Shown here in pieces: positions 7,672 to 15,637 of a stretch of DNA of 15,742 nt. The position numbers and the translations under genes are program-made. Numbering within the stretch: the stretch's first letter is position 1; each line of letters opens with the position of its first letter. Location: the NCBI GenBank assembly GCA_029946075.1, contig JAQSDT010000713.1:1-15742 (forward strand), read 5' to 3'. Source of the DNA: a bacterium (GTDB lineage: Bacteria > Pseudomonadota > Alphaproteobacteria > Rhizobiales > Xanthobacteraceae). The notes beneath the pieces are model-generated. The model was not told the origin of the DNA. It saw only the letters and a list, made by a program, of their open reading frames with translations, and did not search any database.

Positions 7672-8616
7672 CTACGCTTTCACCTTGCCTGCTTTGCTTA
7701 AGTTCGGAATCTTACGCCGCGCCGCGCCGCGCCCCGATAGCACCGCTTCGGCCGTCTGCTCGGTGCTAGGGAAGCCGAAAGTCTCAGACAGCCGTGCAGC
7801 GGCGTTGACTGCAAGGCGAACAACACCGCTATCCGCGCTGGTGTCGATTCGACCTGCGCGCGCGAAAATCGTGAGTGCCATCGTAAGCCGACCTGTCACT
7901 CCGAAAACCGGCGCGCAAATCGCGGCGATGCCGCCGCCGCCGCCGTCGGACACCGTCGCAAAGCCTGCGGCTCGCACCGCCTTCACGATTGGCTCAAGTT
8001 CTGCCTCGCTTCGAGGAGCTTTTTGTCGCCGAAGCAGCTTGTTCTGTTCGAGCTCCCGTCTGATCAGGGGCATTGTCCGGTCGGGGTCTTCATAGGCGCT
8101 GTAAAGAAAGCCCGTCGCGGACCAGGTCATCGGGCAGATGTGCGTGACCGGCACGGTGCTCGCATGGCCATGACGCGCCTCAACCAGGCGAACGAATTTG
8201 GGGCCATGCTCGCCCCACACCGACAGGGCGGCGGTTTCGCCGACCTGATCGACAAGCTGCTCCAGCATCCGGGCTGCAAAACGCAGCGCGTCGAACCGGC
8301 TGAAGCCCATGATTCCCAATTGCAGTGCCATCGGCCCAAGGTCGTAAAGGCCCGTCGCGGTATCCTGCGCAACCAGCCCGATCCGCGCCAGGCTGACAAG
8401 GTAGCGATGGATTTTCGCCGCAGGCGCATTCGCCAGCTTTGCGATGTCGGACAGTCGTTGCAGACCGTCGGATTGCAGGAGTGCCGTAAGGATCGTACCG
8501 GCGAATTCAATCGACTGAATCCCGGCTTGGGCATCGCCGTACGTTTCTTTCCCTGTTTTCAACATCGCGGCGTCCCATGACCGGCTCAACATCTGCACTT
8601 GACCATAACGTCTCAT
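7672..8616 (-). CDS. IclR-family transcriptional regulator
   Basis: A protein of up to 314 residues with the IclR layout. An N-terminal winged helix-turn-helix (about residues 31-85, including LSDIAKLANAPAAKIHRYL) is followed by an effector-binding domain that ends around residue 285, with the family-typical AAICAPVFG stretch in its second half. A basic tail of about 30 residues follows. IclR proteins bind small organic acids or aromatic compounds and repress or activate neighbouring catabolic and transport genes. This gene is divergent from the FAD-dehydrogenase/ABC operon, with a 64-base spacer holding a palindromic operator candidate, so control of that operon and of itself is likely. The start is uncertain: ATG at 8614-8616 leaves almost no leader behind the proposed promoter, and in-frame ATGs at 8590-8592 and 8563-8565 would keep the whole DNA-binding domain. 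A run of five glycine codons lies at 7931-7945. Confidence 0.92.
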   Translation of the reverse strand: MRRYGQVQMLSRSWDAAMLKTGKETYGDAQAGIQSIEFAGTILTALLQSDGLQRLSDIAKLANAPAAKIHRYLVSLARIGLVAQDTATGLYDLGPMALQLGIMGFSRFDALRFAARMLEQLVDQVGETAALSVWGEHGPKFVRLVEARHGHASTVPVTHICPMTWSATGFLYSAYEDPDRTMPLIRRELEQNKLLRRQKAPRSEAELEPIVKAVRAAGFATVSDGGGGGIAAICAPVFGVTGRLTMALTIFARAGRIDTSADSGVVRLAVNAAARLSETFGFPSTEQTAEAVLSGRGAARRKIPNLSKAGKVKA

Positions 8617-8629
8617 ATGCGATTATGTT

Positions 8630-8658
8630 TGTATAGCGTAATTAATTACGCATTGTAA
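8630..8658 (-). promoter_or_regulatory. Possible promoter of the IclR gene
   Basis: On the minus strand TTACAA (8653-8658) and TATACA (8630-8635) are separated by 17 bases, which are filled by the 16-base palindrome plus one base. The matches to sigma-70 consensus are modest (three and four of six). The predicted transcript start near 8623 would leave only a few bases before the first ATG, favouring one of the internal starts. A plus-strand promoter must also lie here: TAAAAT at 8656-8661 is a fair -10 element, but I find no -35 at proper spacing. Confidence 0.35.
8636..8651. promoter_or_regulatory. Perfect 16-base palindrome, candidate IclR operator
   Basis: GCGTAATTAATTACGC reads identically on both strands and sits in the AT-rich spacer between the IclR gene and the divergent operon. 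IclR-family regulators typically bind imperfect palindromes of about this size close to their own promoters. Its position between the putative -35 and -10 elements of the IclR gene suggests autorepression, with possible simultaneous control of the plus-strand operon. Binding by this IclR protein is inference; no second copy is seen elsewhere in the window. Confidence 0.6.
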
Positions 8659-8680
8659 AATAAATTGGGAATGACGTCTG

Positions 8681-9239
8681 GTGGGTGCAAAGAGTTCAGT
8701 TACATACACGGCGCGTGACGCCGACGTTATTGCCACGGGAATTGCCGGTCTGTTGTCGGGTGACGTTGCGGTCGTCACGGGTGCCGCGCAAGGCAACGGC
8801 GCTGCGATCGCAAGAGGTCTGGCGCAGAGCGGCGCGGTAGTGCGGCTCGCCGACATTGATCTTGATGGTGCGCTGGTTGTTGCATCTGACATAACCAGAG
8901 CCGGCGGAAGGGCGAGCGCGGTCGCGCTTGACGTCGCCGACAGGGCCCAATGCGCCGAAGTCGCTCGCGGTTGTACAGTTGACGAAGGGATTGGCCGCCG
9001 ATCTCGCCGCCAATGGAATTCGCGTCAACGCCATAGCGCCAGGTCTGATCGCGACGCCGCTCACTGCGGCGTCACGCTCGCAGCCCGCAGTGATGGAAGA
9101 GCTGTTCGCCCACGCCTTGATGAAGAGATTTGCCGAGCCCGAAGAACTGGTCGGTGCGGTTCTGTTTCTGGTCTCGCGTCTTTCCACTTTCGTCACCGGC
9201 GCCATCATGGCCGTCGATGGCGGCTTCTTGGCAATCTGA
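8681..9239 (+). pseudogene. Short-chain dehydrogenase/reductase with central deletion
   Basis: The first part (frame of 8681) encodes a clear SDR N-terminus: LLSGDVAVVTGAAQGNGAAI with the cofactor motif TGxxxGxG, the acidic ADID end of beta-2, and ALDVADRAQ. At about 8945-8965 the match stops and resumes in another frame with VVQLTKGLAADLAANGIRVN, continuing to the normal SDR C-terminus VTGAIMAVDGGF and the TGA at 9237. The part in between is missing, roughly 290 bases compared with a usual 250-residue SDR. It includes the NAG motif, the catalytic Ser and the whole YxxxK active site. The net change shifts the frame, so the enzyme cannot be functional. The ancestral gene was probably the first of the operon, sharing the importer's substrate pathway. 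The GTG at 8681 is only the first possible start in that frame; the real start may have been nearer 8740. Confidence 0.88.
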
Positions 9240-9250
9240 AGGATATCAAG

Positions 9251-11005
9251 ATGGGCAATTCCGATCATCAAGGCGTCGTCCGGGGCCAGCTCGAAGAGCC
9301 GGAGGCTATGACCTGCGATCTGTTGGTGGCGGGATCCGGCGCGGGCGGCATGACGGCCGCGATTGTCGCGCGCAAGAATGGTCTCGACGTTATCGTCGCC
9401 GAAAAAGAACCGGTGATGGGCGGAACGACAGCGCTGTCCGGCGGCTATCTCTGGGTCCCGAACAACACGATCAACAAGGCGGCCGGCACTAAGGACAGCG
9501 TCGATGCAGCGCGTACCTATTTGCAGCATGAAGCCGGCAACCAGTTCGATGCCGATCTTGTCGAGGCATTCCTGCGCGAAGGTCCGCGCATGGTCGATTT
9601 CATGCAGGAGAATACCGAAGTCCGGTTCGATCCTGCGATCGCGTTTTCAGACTATCATCCCGATGCGCCCGGCGGGCTGCCGGGTGGGCGCTCGATCCTG
9701 ACGCGCCCGGTGCGCGGCTCGATGCTGGCCGAGGATCTCGGCAAGGTTCGCCGCGCAAGGCCCGAATTGACGCTGTTCGGCCTGACCATCGGCTCTGGCA
9801 AAGAGCTGTGGCACTTCTATCGCGCAACGCGGAAAATTTCGTCGGCGGCCTATGTCGCCCGCCGCCTTTTCCTCCATGGGCTCGATCTTCTGACGCACGG
9901 CCGCGGGATGCTGCTCTCCAACGGCAATGCGCTGTCTGCGCGCTTGCTCCGCACCGCCCGCGATCTCGACATTCCGATCTGGCTGGATAGTCCGGTGCGA
10001 TCCTTGACCCGGAACGAGGAGGGCGCAGTTACCGGTGCGCTGGTTAGAACGCCACAGGGCTTGCGCCGGATCGTCGCGTGCAAGGGCGTCGTACTCGCAT
10101 GTGGAGGATTCTCGCAGGACGTCGAACGCCGCAAGAGCCTCTACTCACATGCAGCCGCCGAGGGAGAGCATGTCTCGTCGGCAAGTCCGGGCAATACCGG
10201 CGACGGTGTGCGGCTCGGCCAGTCGGTGGGCGGCAACGTCGTCGAAGGCTATCCCAATCATGGCGCGTGGGCGCCGACCAGCCTCGTTCCACGTAAGGAT
10301 GGCACCAAGGGCCCGTTCCCGCACTTCATCGATCGCGGCAAACCCGGCGTCATCGCCGTCCTGCGCAACGGACGGCGTTTCGTTAACGAAGCCAACAGCT
10401 ATCATGACTTCGTGCAGGCAATGGTTCGTGCAACGCCGCGCGAGTCGGTGGTCGAAGCATTTCTGATTGTCGATCACCGCACCATCCGGCGCTATGGGCT
10501 CGGTTATGTGAAGCCAGCTCCGCTGCCCCTCGGTCCCGCCATCCGCTCGGGCTATCTGATCCGCGGCGAGACGCTCGCCGAACTTGCGCGCAACGCCGGT
10601 ATCGACGCTTCGCAACTCGACGCCGTGGTTGCGCAGTGGAACGCTGATCTGAAGTCCGGCGTCGACAGTGCCTTCGGCAAGGGCAGCACCGCTTACAATC
10701 GCTTCCACGGCGATCCCGAGGTCAGCCCGAATCCATGCATGGCGCCGATCGCAACGGCGCCGTTTTACGCGGTGCGCGTCATTCCTGGCGATATCGGCAC
10801 CTTCACGGGTCTGCGCGCCGATGCCAAAGCGCGCGTTCTCGATGCGACCATGCGACCGGTGCCGGGGCTGTACGCCGCCGGGAATGACATGGCGAGCGTC
10901 GCAGGCGGCAACTACGTCGGCGGCGGCATCACGCTTGGGCCAGCGATGACGTTCGGATACATCGCTGCCCGGCACGCCGCCGGGATTGAAGAAAAAACAA
11001 GCTGA
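9251..11005 (+). CDS. FAD-dependent dehydrogenase of the KstD/fumarate reductase flavoprotein family
   Basis: A 584-residue flavoprotein of the FAD_binding_2 family. The dinucleotide-binding motif GSGAGG (28-33) is followed by Glu51 at the end of the second strand and GGTTALSGGYLWVPNN. The C-terminus has GLYAAGND and GGNYVGGGITLGPAMTFGY. In 3-ketosteroid delta-1-dehydrogenases the matching C-terminal segment supplies a catalytic Tyr and a Gly four residues later; here these would be Tyr555 and Gly559. The enzyme therefore probably desaturates a cyclic ketone or reduces an enone, but the family is broad and the substrate cannot be named. ATG at 9251 has GAAGGA at 9239-9244. ATG at 9308, behind GGAGG, would begin just before the FAD motif and is a plausible alternative. 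The same frame stays open through the SDR pseudogene back to 8681, so automatic calling may report a false 774-residue fusion. Confidence 0.9.
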   Translation: MGNSDHQGVVRGQLEEPEAMTCDLLVAGSGAGGMTAAIVARKNGLDVIVAEKEPVMGGTTALSGGYLWVPNNTINKAAGTKDSVDAARTYLQHEAGNQFDADLVEAFLREGPRMVDFMQENTEVRFDPAIAFSDYHPDAPGGLPGGRSILTRPVRGSMLAEDLGKVRRARPELTLFGLTIGSGKELWHFYRATRKISSAAYVARRLFLHGLDLLTHGRGMLLSNGNALSARLLRTARDLDIPIWLDSPVRSLTRNEEGAVTGALVRTPQGLRRIVACKGVVLACGGFSQDVERRKSLYSHAAAEGEHVSSASPGNTGDGVRLGQSVGGNVVEGYPNHGAWAPTSLVPRKDGTKGPFPHFIDRGKPGVIAVLRNGRRFVNEANSYHDFVQAMVRATPRESVVEAFLIVDHRTIRRYGLGYVKPAPLPLGPAIRSGYLIRGETLAELARNAGIDASQLDAVVAQWNADLKSGVDSAFGKGSTAYNRFHGDPEVSPNPCMAPIATAPFYAVRVIPGDIGTFTGLRADAKARVLDATMRPVPGLYAAGNDMASVAGGNYVGGGITLGPAMTFGYIAARHAAGIEEKTS

Positions 11006-11037
11006 GCATTCGCGTCAGCCAATACGGGGAGGAAATA

Positions 11038-12192
11038 ATGCATCGCAGAACAGTTTTGAAGGGAATGCTTGCGGCGTCGATGGCGGCGACGGGCGGCAAG
11101 GCGTTCGCGCAGTCCTCGGAAATCCGGATCGGCTGCCTGAGCGCAGCCTCCGGACCGGCGGCATTTCTTGGCGCGTCCGAGAAAAACCAGTTCGATTTGA
11201 TGGTCGAGCAGTTTAATGCGCAGGGCGGCATGTCCGGCCACAAGATCGTGCCGTTCTACTACGACACCGAAGGCAACAGCACGAACGCGGCCCAGCAGTT
11301 TCGCCGCCTCGCGGAGTCCGACAAGGTTCATGTCGTCGTCGGTCCCAGCACGACCGGAGAGTCGATGGTGCTCAAGCCGATCGCGGATGAGCTCAAGATC
11401 CCGATGATCACTATGACGGGAACGGAAGCGCTGGTCGTTCCGCCGACCCGCTACGTATTCAAGGTAGCTCCAACGGATCGGATCGTCTCCGCCCACATGC
11501 TGTCTTTTGCCAAATCGAAGGGCTGGAGTAAAGTCGGCATTATTTCTTCCGCCGACGGCTTCGGTCAGGCGGGCGCAGGCTTCCTGAAGTCGAATGCCGA
11601 AAAGCTCGGTGTCAAGATCGTGCTCGCGGAAGAATTCGGTCCGCGCGATACCGACATGACGCCGCAGATCCTGCGCATTCGCCGTGCTGAAGTCGATGCG
11701 ATGTTGATCTGGAGCGTCAATCCCGGCCCGACGATCATCCTGAAGAACGCCGCTGCGTCGGGCTTCAACAAGCCGATCGTGAACAGCTTCGGCGTCGCCA
11801 GCACGCAGCTGCTCGAGCAGGCCGGCGCCACGGCGGAGAACACCTACGTCTCGACGATGCGCCTGCTTTTGCCTGACGATCTCGCGCAAGACGATCCGCT
11901 GCGTCCGGTCATCAGCAAGGTCGCCGCTAACTATCGCGCGCGCTTCAAGGCTCCGGCCACGACCTTTGTCGGCCATCCCTACGACGCCATGACGCTGATC
12001 GAGCTGGCGCTGAAGAAGGCCGGCAAGGCGGATCGAGAATCTCTCGTGGATGCGATCCATTCGGGCATCAGTTTCCCGGGCTGCAATGGCGAAATGAATT
12101 TTTCGGCCGCAAACCCCGGCGGACAGACAGAGGGGTCGAGGCCCGTCGTGATGGTTCAGATCAAGGCTGGAAAATTCACGATCGCCGAGTGA
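11038..12192 (+). CDS. Branched-chain-amino-acid-type ABC transporter, periplasmic substrate-binding protein
   Basis: A 384-residue type I periplasmic binding protein of the LivK/HAAT group. The N-terminus is a signal peptide with twin arginines (RRTVLKG, residues 3-9), a hydrophobic alanine-rich stretch and a probable signal-peptidase site after AFA (residue 24). The mature protein starts with IRIGCLSAASGPAAFLG, then the family's FNAQGGMSGHKI and VHVVVGPSTTGESMV, typical of two-lobed Leu/Ile/Val-type binders. It captures a solute in the periplasm and delivers it to the permeases encoded next. Many alphaproteobacterial relatives bind aromatic or other carboxylates instead of amino acids, and the catabolic context favours this. 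GGAGGAAATA precedes the ATG. The twin-arginine motif could route export through Tat, but it is not a perfect consensus. Confidence 0.94.
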   Translation: MHRRTVLKGMLAASMAATGGKAFAQSSEIRIGCLSAASGPAAFLGASEKNQFDLMVEQFNAQGGMSGHKIVPFYYDTEGNSTNAAQQFRRLAESDKVHVVVGPSTTGESMVLKPIADELKIPMITMTGTEALVVPPTRYVFKVAPTDRIVSAHMLSFAKSKGWSKVGIISSADGFGQAGAGFLKSNAEKLGVKIVLAEEFGPRDTDMTPQILRIRRAEVDAMLIWSVNPGPTIILKNAAASGFNKPIVNSFGVASTQLLEQAGATAENTYVSTMRLLLPDDLAQDDPLRPVISKVAANYRARFKAPATTFVGHPYDAMTLIELALKKAGKADRESLVDAIHSGISFPGCNGEMNFSAANPGGQTEGSRPVVMVQIKAGKFTIAE

Positions 12193-12217
12193 CTCCAAAT
12201 CGGGAGGGGATCGTCCC

Positions 12218-13093
12218 ATGAGCGACTTCTTGCAGATATTGATCAGTGGTGGCATCGTCGGTTGCATCTACGCCATGGCGGCCCTCGGTTTCACGATCGT
12301 GTTCAACGCAACGCGCGTCGTGAATTTCGCCAATGGCGAATTCCTCATGCTCGGCAGCTTGGGGCTCGCGGGCGCTATTGCAACAGCGGGTCTTCCCCTT
12401 TGGCTCGCCGTTATCGTGACGATCCTCTGCACAACACTTGTCGGTGTCGCGATGCAGGTGGTCTTGTTGGATCATGCCCGCAGCGCCGACGAGCTCACAC
12501 TTGTGATGCTAACGATCGGCACCGGCCTCGCTCTGCGGGGTGCGGCCGCGCTGGTGTTCGGTCGCGAAGTCGCTTTCGTTCAGGATTTCGGCCTGTTTCC
12601 GATGATCCTGATCGGAGACATCTATGTCATCAGCCAAGGCGTCTGGATCGCCCTTACATTGGTCTGTGTCAGCATCGGCTTGTGGTTCTTGTTCGCGCGC
12701 ACCACCTTCGGCAAGGCGATGCGGGCGGCCAGCCAGGAGCCGCGGGCTGCCGCGCTGTGTGGGATCGAACCGCGGCGCGCGGCTGCGACGGCCTTCGCCC
12801 TTGCGGCCGCACTCGGTGGTCTTGCCGGCGCGCTGGTGACGCCGATCTCTGCGGCATTCTACGAGAACGGCATCTTTCTGGGGCTGAAGGGCTTTGCAGC
12901 CGCGGTCGCAGGCGGGCTCGGCAATCCGCTGGGCGCAGTCGTGGGCGGGCTGGTCATCGGCATGGTTGAGGCCATGACCGCCGGCTATGTCTCGTCCGGT
13001 TACAAGGACGGCGTTGCGTTCATCGTGCTGCTTTTTGTTCTTCTGCTGCGCCCGACGGGATTGTTCGGCGGAGCTTCCGTGAACCGGGTCTGA
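12218..13093 (+). CDS. livH: ABC transporter permease, LivH type
   Basis: A 291-residue inner-membrane permease with about eight hydrophobic segments. The LivH hallmark VNFANGEFLMLGS (near residues 35-47) follows the first transmembrane region, and the GGLGNPLGAVVGGLVIGMVEA segment near the C-terminus is the conserved cytoplasmic-loop area that contacts the ATPases. With LivM it forms the heterodimeric channel of the importer. The ATG has a strong GGGAGGGG site at 12202-12209. It lies 25 bases after the binding protein and four bases before livM, in the canonical K-H-M-G-F order. Confidence 0.95.
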   Translation: MSDFLQILISGGIVGCIYAMAALGFTIVFNATRVVNFANGEFLMLGSLGLAGAIATAGLPLWLAVIVTILCTTLVGVAMQVVLLDHARSADELTLVMLTIGTGLALRGAAALVFGREVAFVQDFGLFPMILIGDIYVISQGVWIALTLVCVSIGLWFLFARTTFGKAMRAASQEPRAAALCGIEPRRAAATAFALAAALGGLAGALVTPISAAFYENGIFLGLKGFAAAVAGGLGNPLGAVVGGLVIGMVEAMTAGYVSSGYKDGVAFIVLLFVLLLRPTGLFGGASVNRV

Positions 13094-13097
13094 GATC

Positions 13098-14057
13098 ATG
13101 TCCGCTCCCAATTCCGGCCTGCGGCGCGATCTCCTGCGTCTGCTCGCGCTTATTGCGGTGCTCGTTGTCCTTGAGTTCGTTCTCAAGAGCCAATTTTATC
13201 GCAGCACTGTCATTCTCTCGATGATCTTCGCGATTGCGGCGATTGGCCTGACGCTTCTGATGGGGTTCGCCGGCCAGTTGTCGATTGGGCAGGGCGCCTT
13301 CTTCGGCATCGGCGCCTATACTGCCGCGCTCGCGCTCCAGCGCCTGGGCCTGCCGATCGTCGGGGCGCTCGCGCTTGCGGCATTGGTTCCGGCGCTGCTC
13401 GGCTTTGTCATCGCACGTCCGATCCTGCGGCTCGCAGGCCATAATCTGGCGCTCGCCACGCTTGCTCTCGGGGCCGTCTTCTATGTCGTTGCCACGCAAT
13501 GGACCGGCATCACCGGCGGCATCGATCCCGGTATCAACGGTCTGCCGGCCTTGCGATGGTTCGGCTTCGAGCATGGCCGGGTAATCTTCTGGCTGTCCGG
13601 GGCTTGCCTCGTACTCTGCACCGCCATGGCCCTGATGCTGGTCGACGGACGCTTCGGCCGGGCGTTGAAGGCTGTGAAGACGTCGGAGATCGTTGCAAGC
13701 TGCACCGGCATCGATGTGGCCCGGACGAAGGCGGTGGTGTTCGCGATCGCTGCAGGTTTCGCCGGCCTGTCCGGAGCTCTGTTCGGGCTGTTTCTGCGCT
13801 CTTTCAACGCGACATCTTTCAACATCAGCCTGTCGATGGAACTTCTGATGATGGTGATCGTGGGATCGCTAACCACGATCTGGGGTGCTCTGTTCGGTGC
13901 TCTCGCAATCGTGGTCCTGCCGAATCTTCTTGAAGGTTTCGATCACGCCAAATTGCTGATCTATGGATTGATGATGGTCGCTGTCATGATGTTCGCGCCC
14001 GACGGTCTGGCAGAAACCGTGGCCCGGCTGTTCACCAGGCGGAGGGCGGTGTTGTGA
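13098..14057 (+). CDS. livM: ABC transporter permease, LivM type
   Basis: A 319-residue inner-membrane permease, second half of the importer channel. The LivM signature GFAGQLSIGQGAFFGIGAY is present near residues 56-74, followed by LATLALGAVFYVVATQW and TGGIDGINGLP-type motifs (here TGGIDPGINGLP), all standard for this family. About nine or ten hydrophobic stretches are seen, fitting the usual topology, with a short basic cytoplasmic tail. The ATG lies four bases after the livH stop, and the stop overlaps the livG GTG by four bases, so the permease and ATPase genes are translationally coupled. Confidence 0.95.
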   Translation: MSAPNSGLRRDLLRLLALIAVLVVLEFVLKSQFYRSTVILSMIFAIAAIGLTLLMGFAGQLSIGQGAFFGIGAYTAALALQRLGLPIVGALALAALVPALLGFVIARPILRLAGHNLALATLALGAVFYVVATQWTGITGGIDPGINGLPALRWFGFEHGRVIFWLSGACLVLCTAMALMLVDGRFGRALKAVKTSEIVASCTGIDVARTKAVVFAIAAGFAGLSGALFGLFLRSFNATSFNISLSMELLMMVIVGSLTTIWGALFGALAIVVLPNLLEGFDHAKLLIYGLMMVAVMMFAPDGLAETVARLFTRRRAVL

Positions 14058-14845
14058 CCGCGACGCTTTCGCTTCACGGGATCTCGAAGTCGTTTGGCGG
14101 GCTAAATGCGGTCGAAGACGTCTCGTTCGATCTGCCGCCGGCCGTCGTTACGGCGTTGATTGGCCCCAACGGTGCTGGAAAATCAACGATCATCAACCTC
14201 ATTGCCGGGATCTTCGCGCCCAATGGCGGCCGGGTCATGCTCTGCGAGACCGACATTACTGCGCTGCCTATGTTCCGCCGCGCATGTCTCGGTGTGGCGC
14301 GAACCTATCAGACGCCGCAAATGATCCACGGCCTCGATGCGCTAGGAAACGTCATGGCCGGCGCCTATCGCTTCGGCAGTCATGGACTGCTGACGACGAT
14401 CTTCATGCCGTGGGTGGTCGCCAGGGAGAATTCGGAGATGGCCGAACGCGCCGCTGCGGCGCTGCGTAAGGCCGCGGTGCCGGAAATCTGGTGGGACCGC
14501 CGCGCCGTCGATCTGCCGTACGGCATTCAGAGGCGTGTCGAGATCGCGCGGGCGATCGCGCAGGGACCGAAGATTCTGATGCTCGACGAGCCTGCGGCAG
14601 GTCTCAATCCTGCCGAGACCGTCGAGATCGGCGAGTTGCTCATCGAGATCGCCACCGACGGCGTCGCGGTGCTGCTCGTCGAGCACGACATGCCTCTGGT
14701 GATGTCGACGGCAACCCAGGTTGTGGTGGTGAATTTCGGCCGCCGGCTTGCGGTTGGCAGTCCGACGCAGATCATGGCCAACCCCGAAGTTGTGGCGGCC
14801 TATCTCGGCGCCGATGTGAGCGCGGATGATGAGGTCTTCGCATGA
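14054..14845 (+). CDS. livG: ABC transporter ATP-binding protein, LivG type
   Basis: A 263-residue ABC ATPase of the LivG subgroup, one of two nucleotide-binding subunits. It has Walker A GPNGAGKST at 37-45 (Lys43), a signature LPYGIQRRVEIA from residue 154 in place of LSGGQ as usual for LivG, Walker B LMLDEPAAGL with Asp178 and Glu179, and the switch His in VEHDM. All hydrolysis residues are intact. The GTG start is used because it overlaps the livM stop; the gene ends with an ATGA overlap into livF. It powers import at the cytoplasmic face of the membrane. Confidence 0.95.
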   Translation: MTATLSLHGISKSFGGLNAVEDVSFDLPPAVVTALIGPNGAGKSTIINLIAGIFAPNGGRVMLCETDITALPMFRRACLGVARTYQTPQMIHGLDALGNVMAGAYRFGSHGLLTTIFMPWVVARENSEMAERAAAALRKAAVPEIWWDRRAVDLPYGIQRRVEIARAIAQGPKILMLDEPAAGLNPAETVEIGELLIEIATDGVAVLLVEHDMPLVMSTATQVVVVNFGRRLAVGSPTQIMANPEVVAAYLGADVSADDEVFA

Positions 14846-15624
14846 ACGGTCTTTTGCGATTGGATAATCTCGTCGCCGGATACGGTTCGCTAACGGTGCT
14901 GAAGGGCCTGTCGCTCAGTGTCGCGAAAGGCGAGATCGTCGGGTTGGTCGGCGCCAACGGCGCGGGCAAGTCAACGCTTTTGAATGCAATTTCCGGCGTC
15001 ATCCCGATGCGCAGCGGCAGCATCCTGTTTGATGGCGAAAATCTTGGCGGCCGTCGTGCCGCCGCTATTGCGCGCGCGGGATTGCGGCATGTCCCGGAAG
15101 GACGCCGCGTCTTTGCCGAGCTCTCGGTTGAGGACAATCTTCGGCTCGGTGCCTATGGCACGCGCAACGACGAGATCGAAAAGAGATTGCCGGAAATCTT
15201 CGGGATGTTTCCGCGTCTCGTCGAGCGCCGTCACCAGGCGGCGGGCACTATGTCGGGCGGCGAGCAGCAGATGCTCGCAATCGGTCGCGCGTTGATGGCC
15301 AAACCTCGTCTTCTGATGCTGGATGAGCCATCGATGGGACTGGCGCCTTTGGTGGTGGCGGAGATTTTCCGGCTCATCCGGTCGTTGCGCGACGATTTCG
15401 GTCTCGGCATTCTGCTGGTGGAGCAGAATGCACGGGCCGCTTTGCGGATCTCGGATCGCGCCTGTGTGATGGCGCTTGGACGTTTCGAACTGGAAGGCAC
15501 CGGACGGGAATTGCTTCGTAATCCCGCTGTCGCGCAGGCATTTCTTGGGGCGGATACCAAGGCCGGTGTGAAAGTTCAGACCGAACCTGGAGCAAATCAA
15601 ACGACCGCGGATCGTGTGCAGTAG
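14842..15624 (+). CDS. livF: ABC transporter ATP-binding protein, LivF type
   Basis: A 260-residue ABC ATPase of the LivF subgroup, partner of LivG in the importer. Walker A GANGAGKST (37-45, Lys43), the RHVPEGRRVF segment diagnostic for LivF, signature MSGGEQQM (137-144) and Walker B LLMLDEPSMGLAP (Asp161, Glu162) are all intact. The ATG overlaps the livG stop. The last 25 residues are a polar tail rich in Thr, Gln and Ala that goes beyond the usual family end and is probably disordered. A GGGGAG ribosome site after the stop shows that the operon continues. Confidence 0.95.
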   Translation: MNGLLRLDNLVAGYGSLTVLKGLSLSVAKGEIVGLVGANGAGKSTLLNAISGVIPMRSGSILFDGENLGGRRAAAIARAGLRHVPEGRRVFAELSVEDNLRLGAYGTRNDEIEKRLPEIFGMFPRLVERRHQAAGTMSGGEQQMLAIGRALMAKPRLLMLDEPSMGLAPLVVAEIFRLIRSLRDDFGLGILLVEQNARAALRISDRACVMALGRFELEGTGRELLRNPAVAQAFLGADTKAGVKVQTEPGANQTTADRVQ

Positions 15625-15637
15625 GCCGGGGAGCAGC

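Noticed and set aside
7651..7674. TGGCAC followed by TTGCT as a sigma-54 (-24/-12) promoter
   Set aside because: The spacing between the GG and GC elements is far longer than the fixed ten bases such promoters need, and it lies inside the activator remnant.
6931..8095. Plus-strand open frames across the regulator region
   Set aside because: They are antisense to the sigma-54 remnant and the IclR gene, with no recognisable domain or ribosome site.
8671..8718. ATG at 8671 as the start of a small leader peptide before the SDR pseudogene
   Set aside because: The frame is only about 15 codons, the ribosome site abuts the ATG, and nothing suggests an attenuation structure.
8681..11005. A genuine SDR-flavoprotein fusion of 774 residues
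   Set aside because: The middle region is SDR coding sequence read in the wrong frame, and the flavoprotein has its own ribosome sites and starts.
10912..12267. Minus-strand open frame of 451 codons opposite the binding-protein gene
   Set aside because: No family motifs; it covers the binding-protein gene, which has a signal peptide, ribosome site and conserved motifs.
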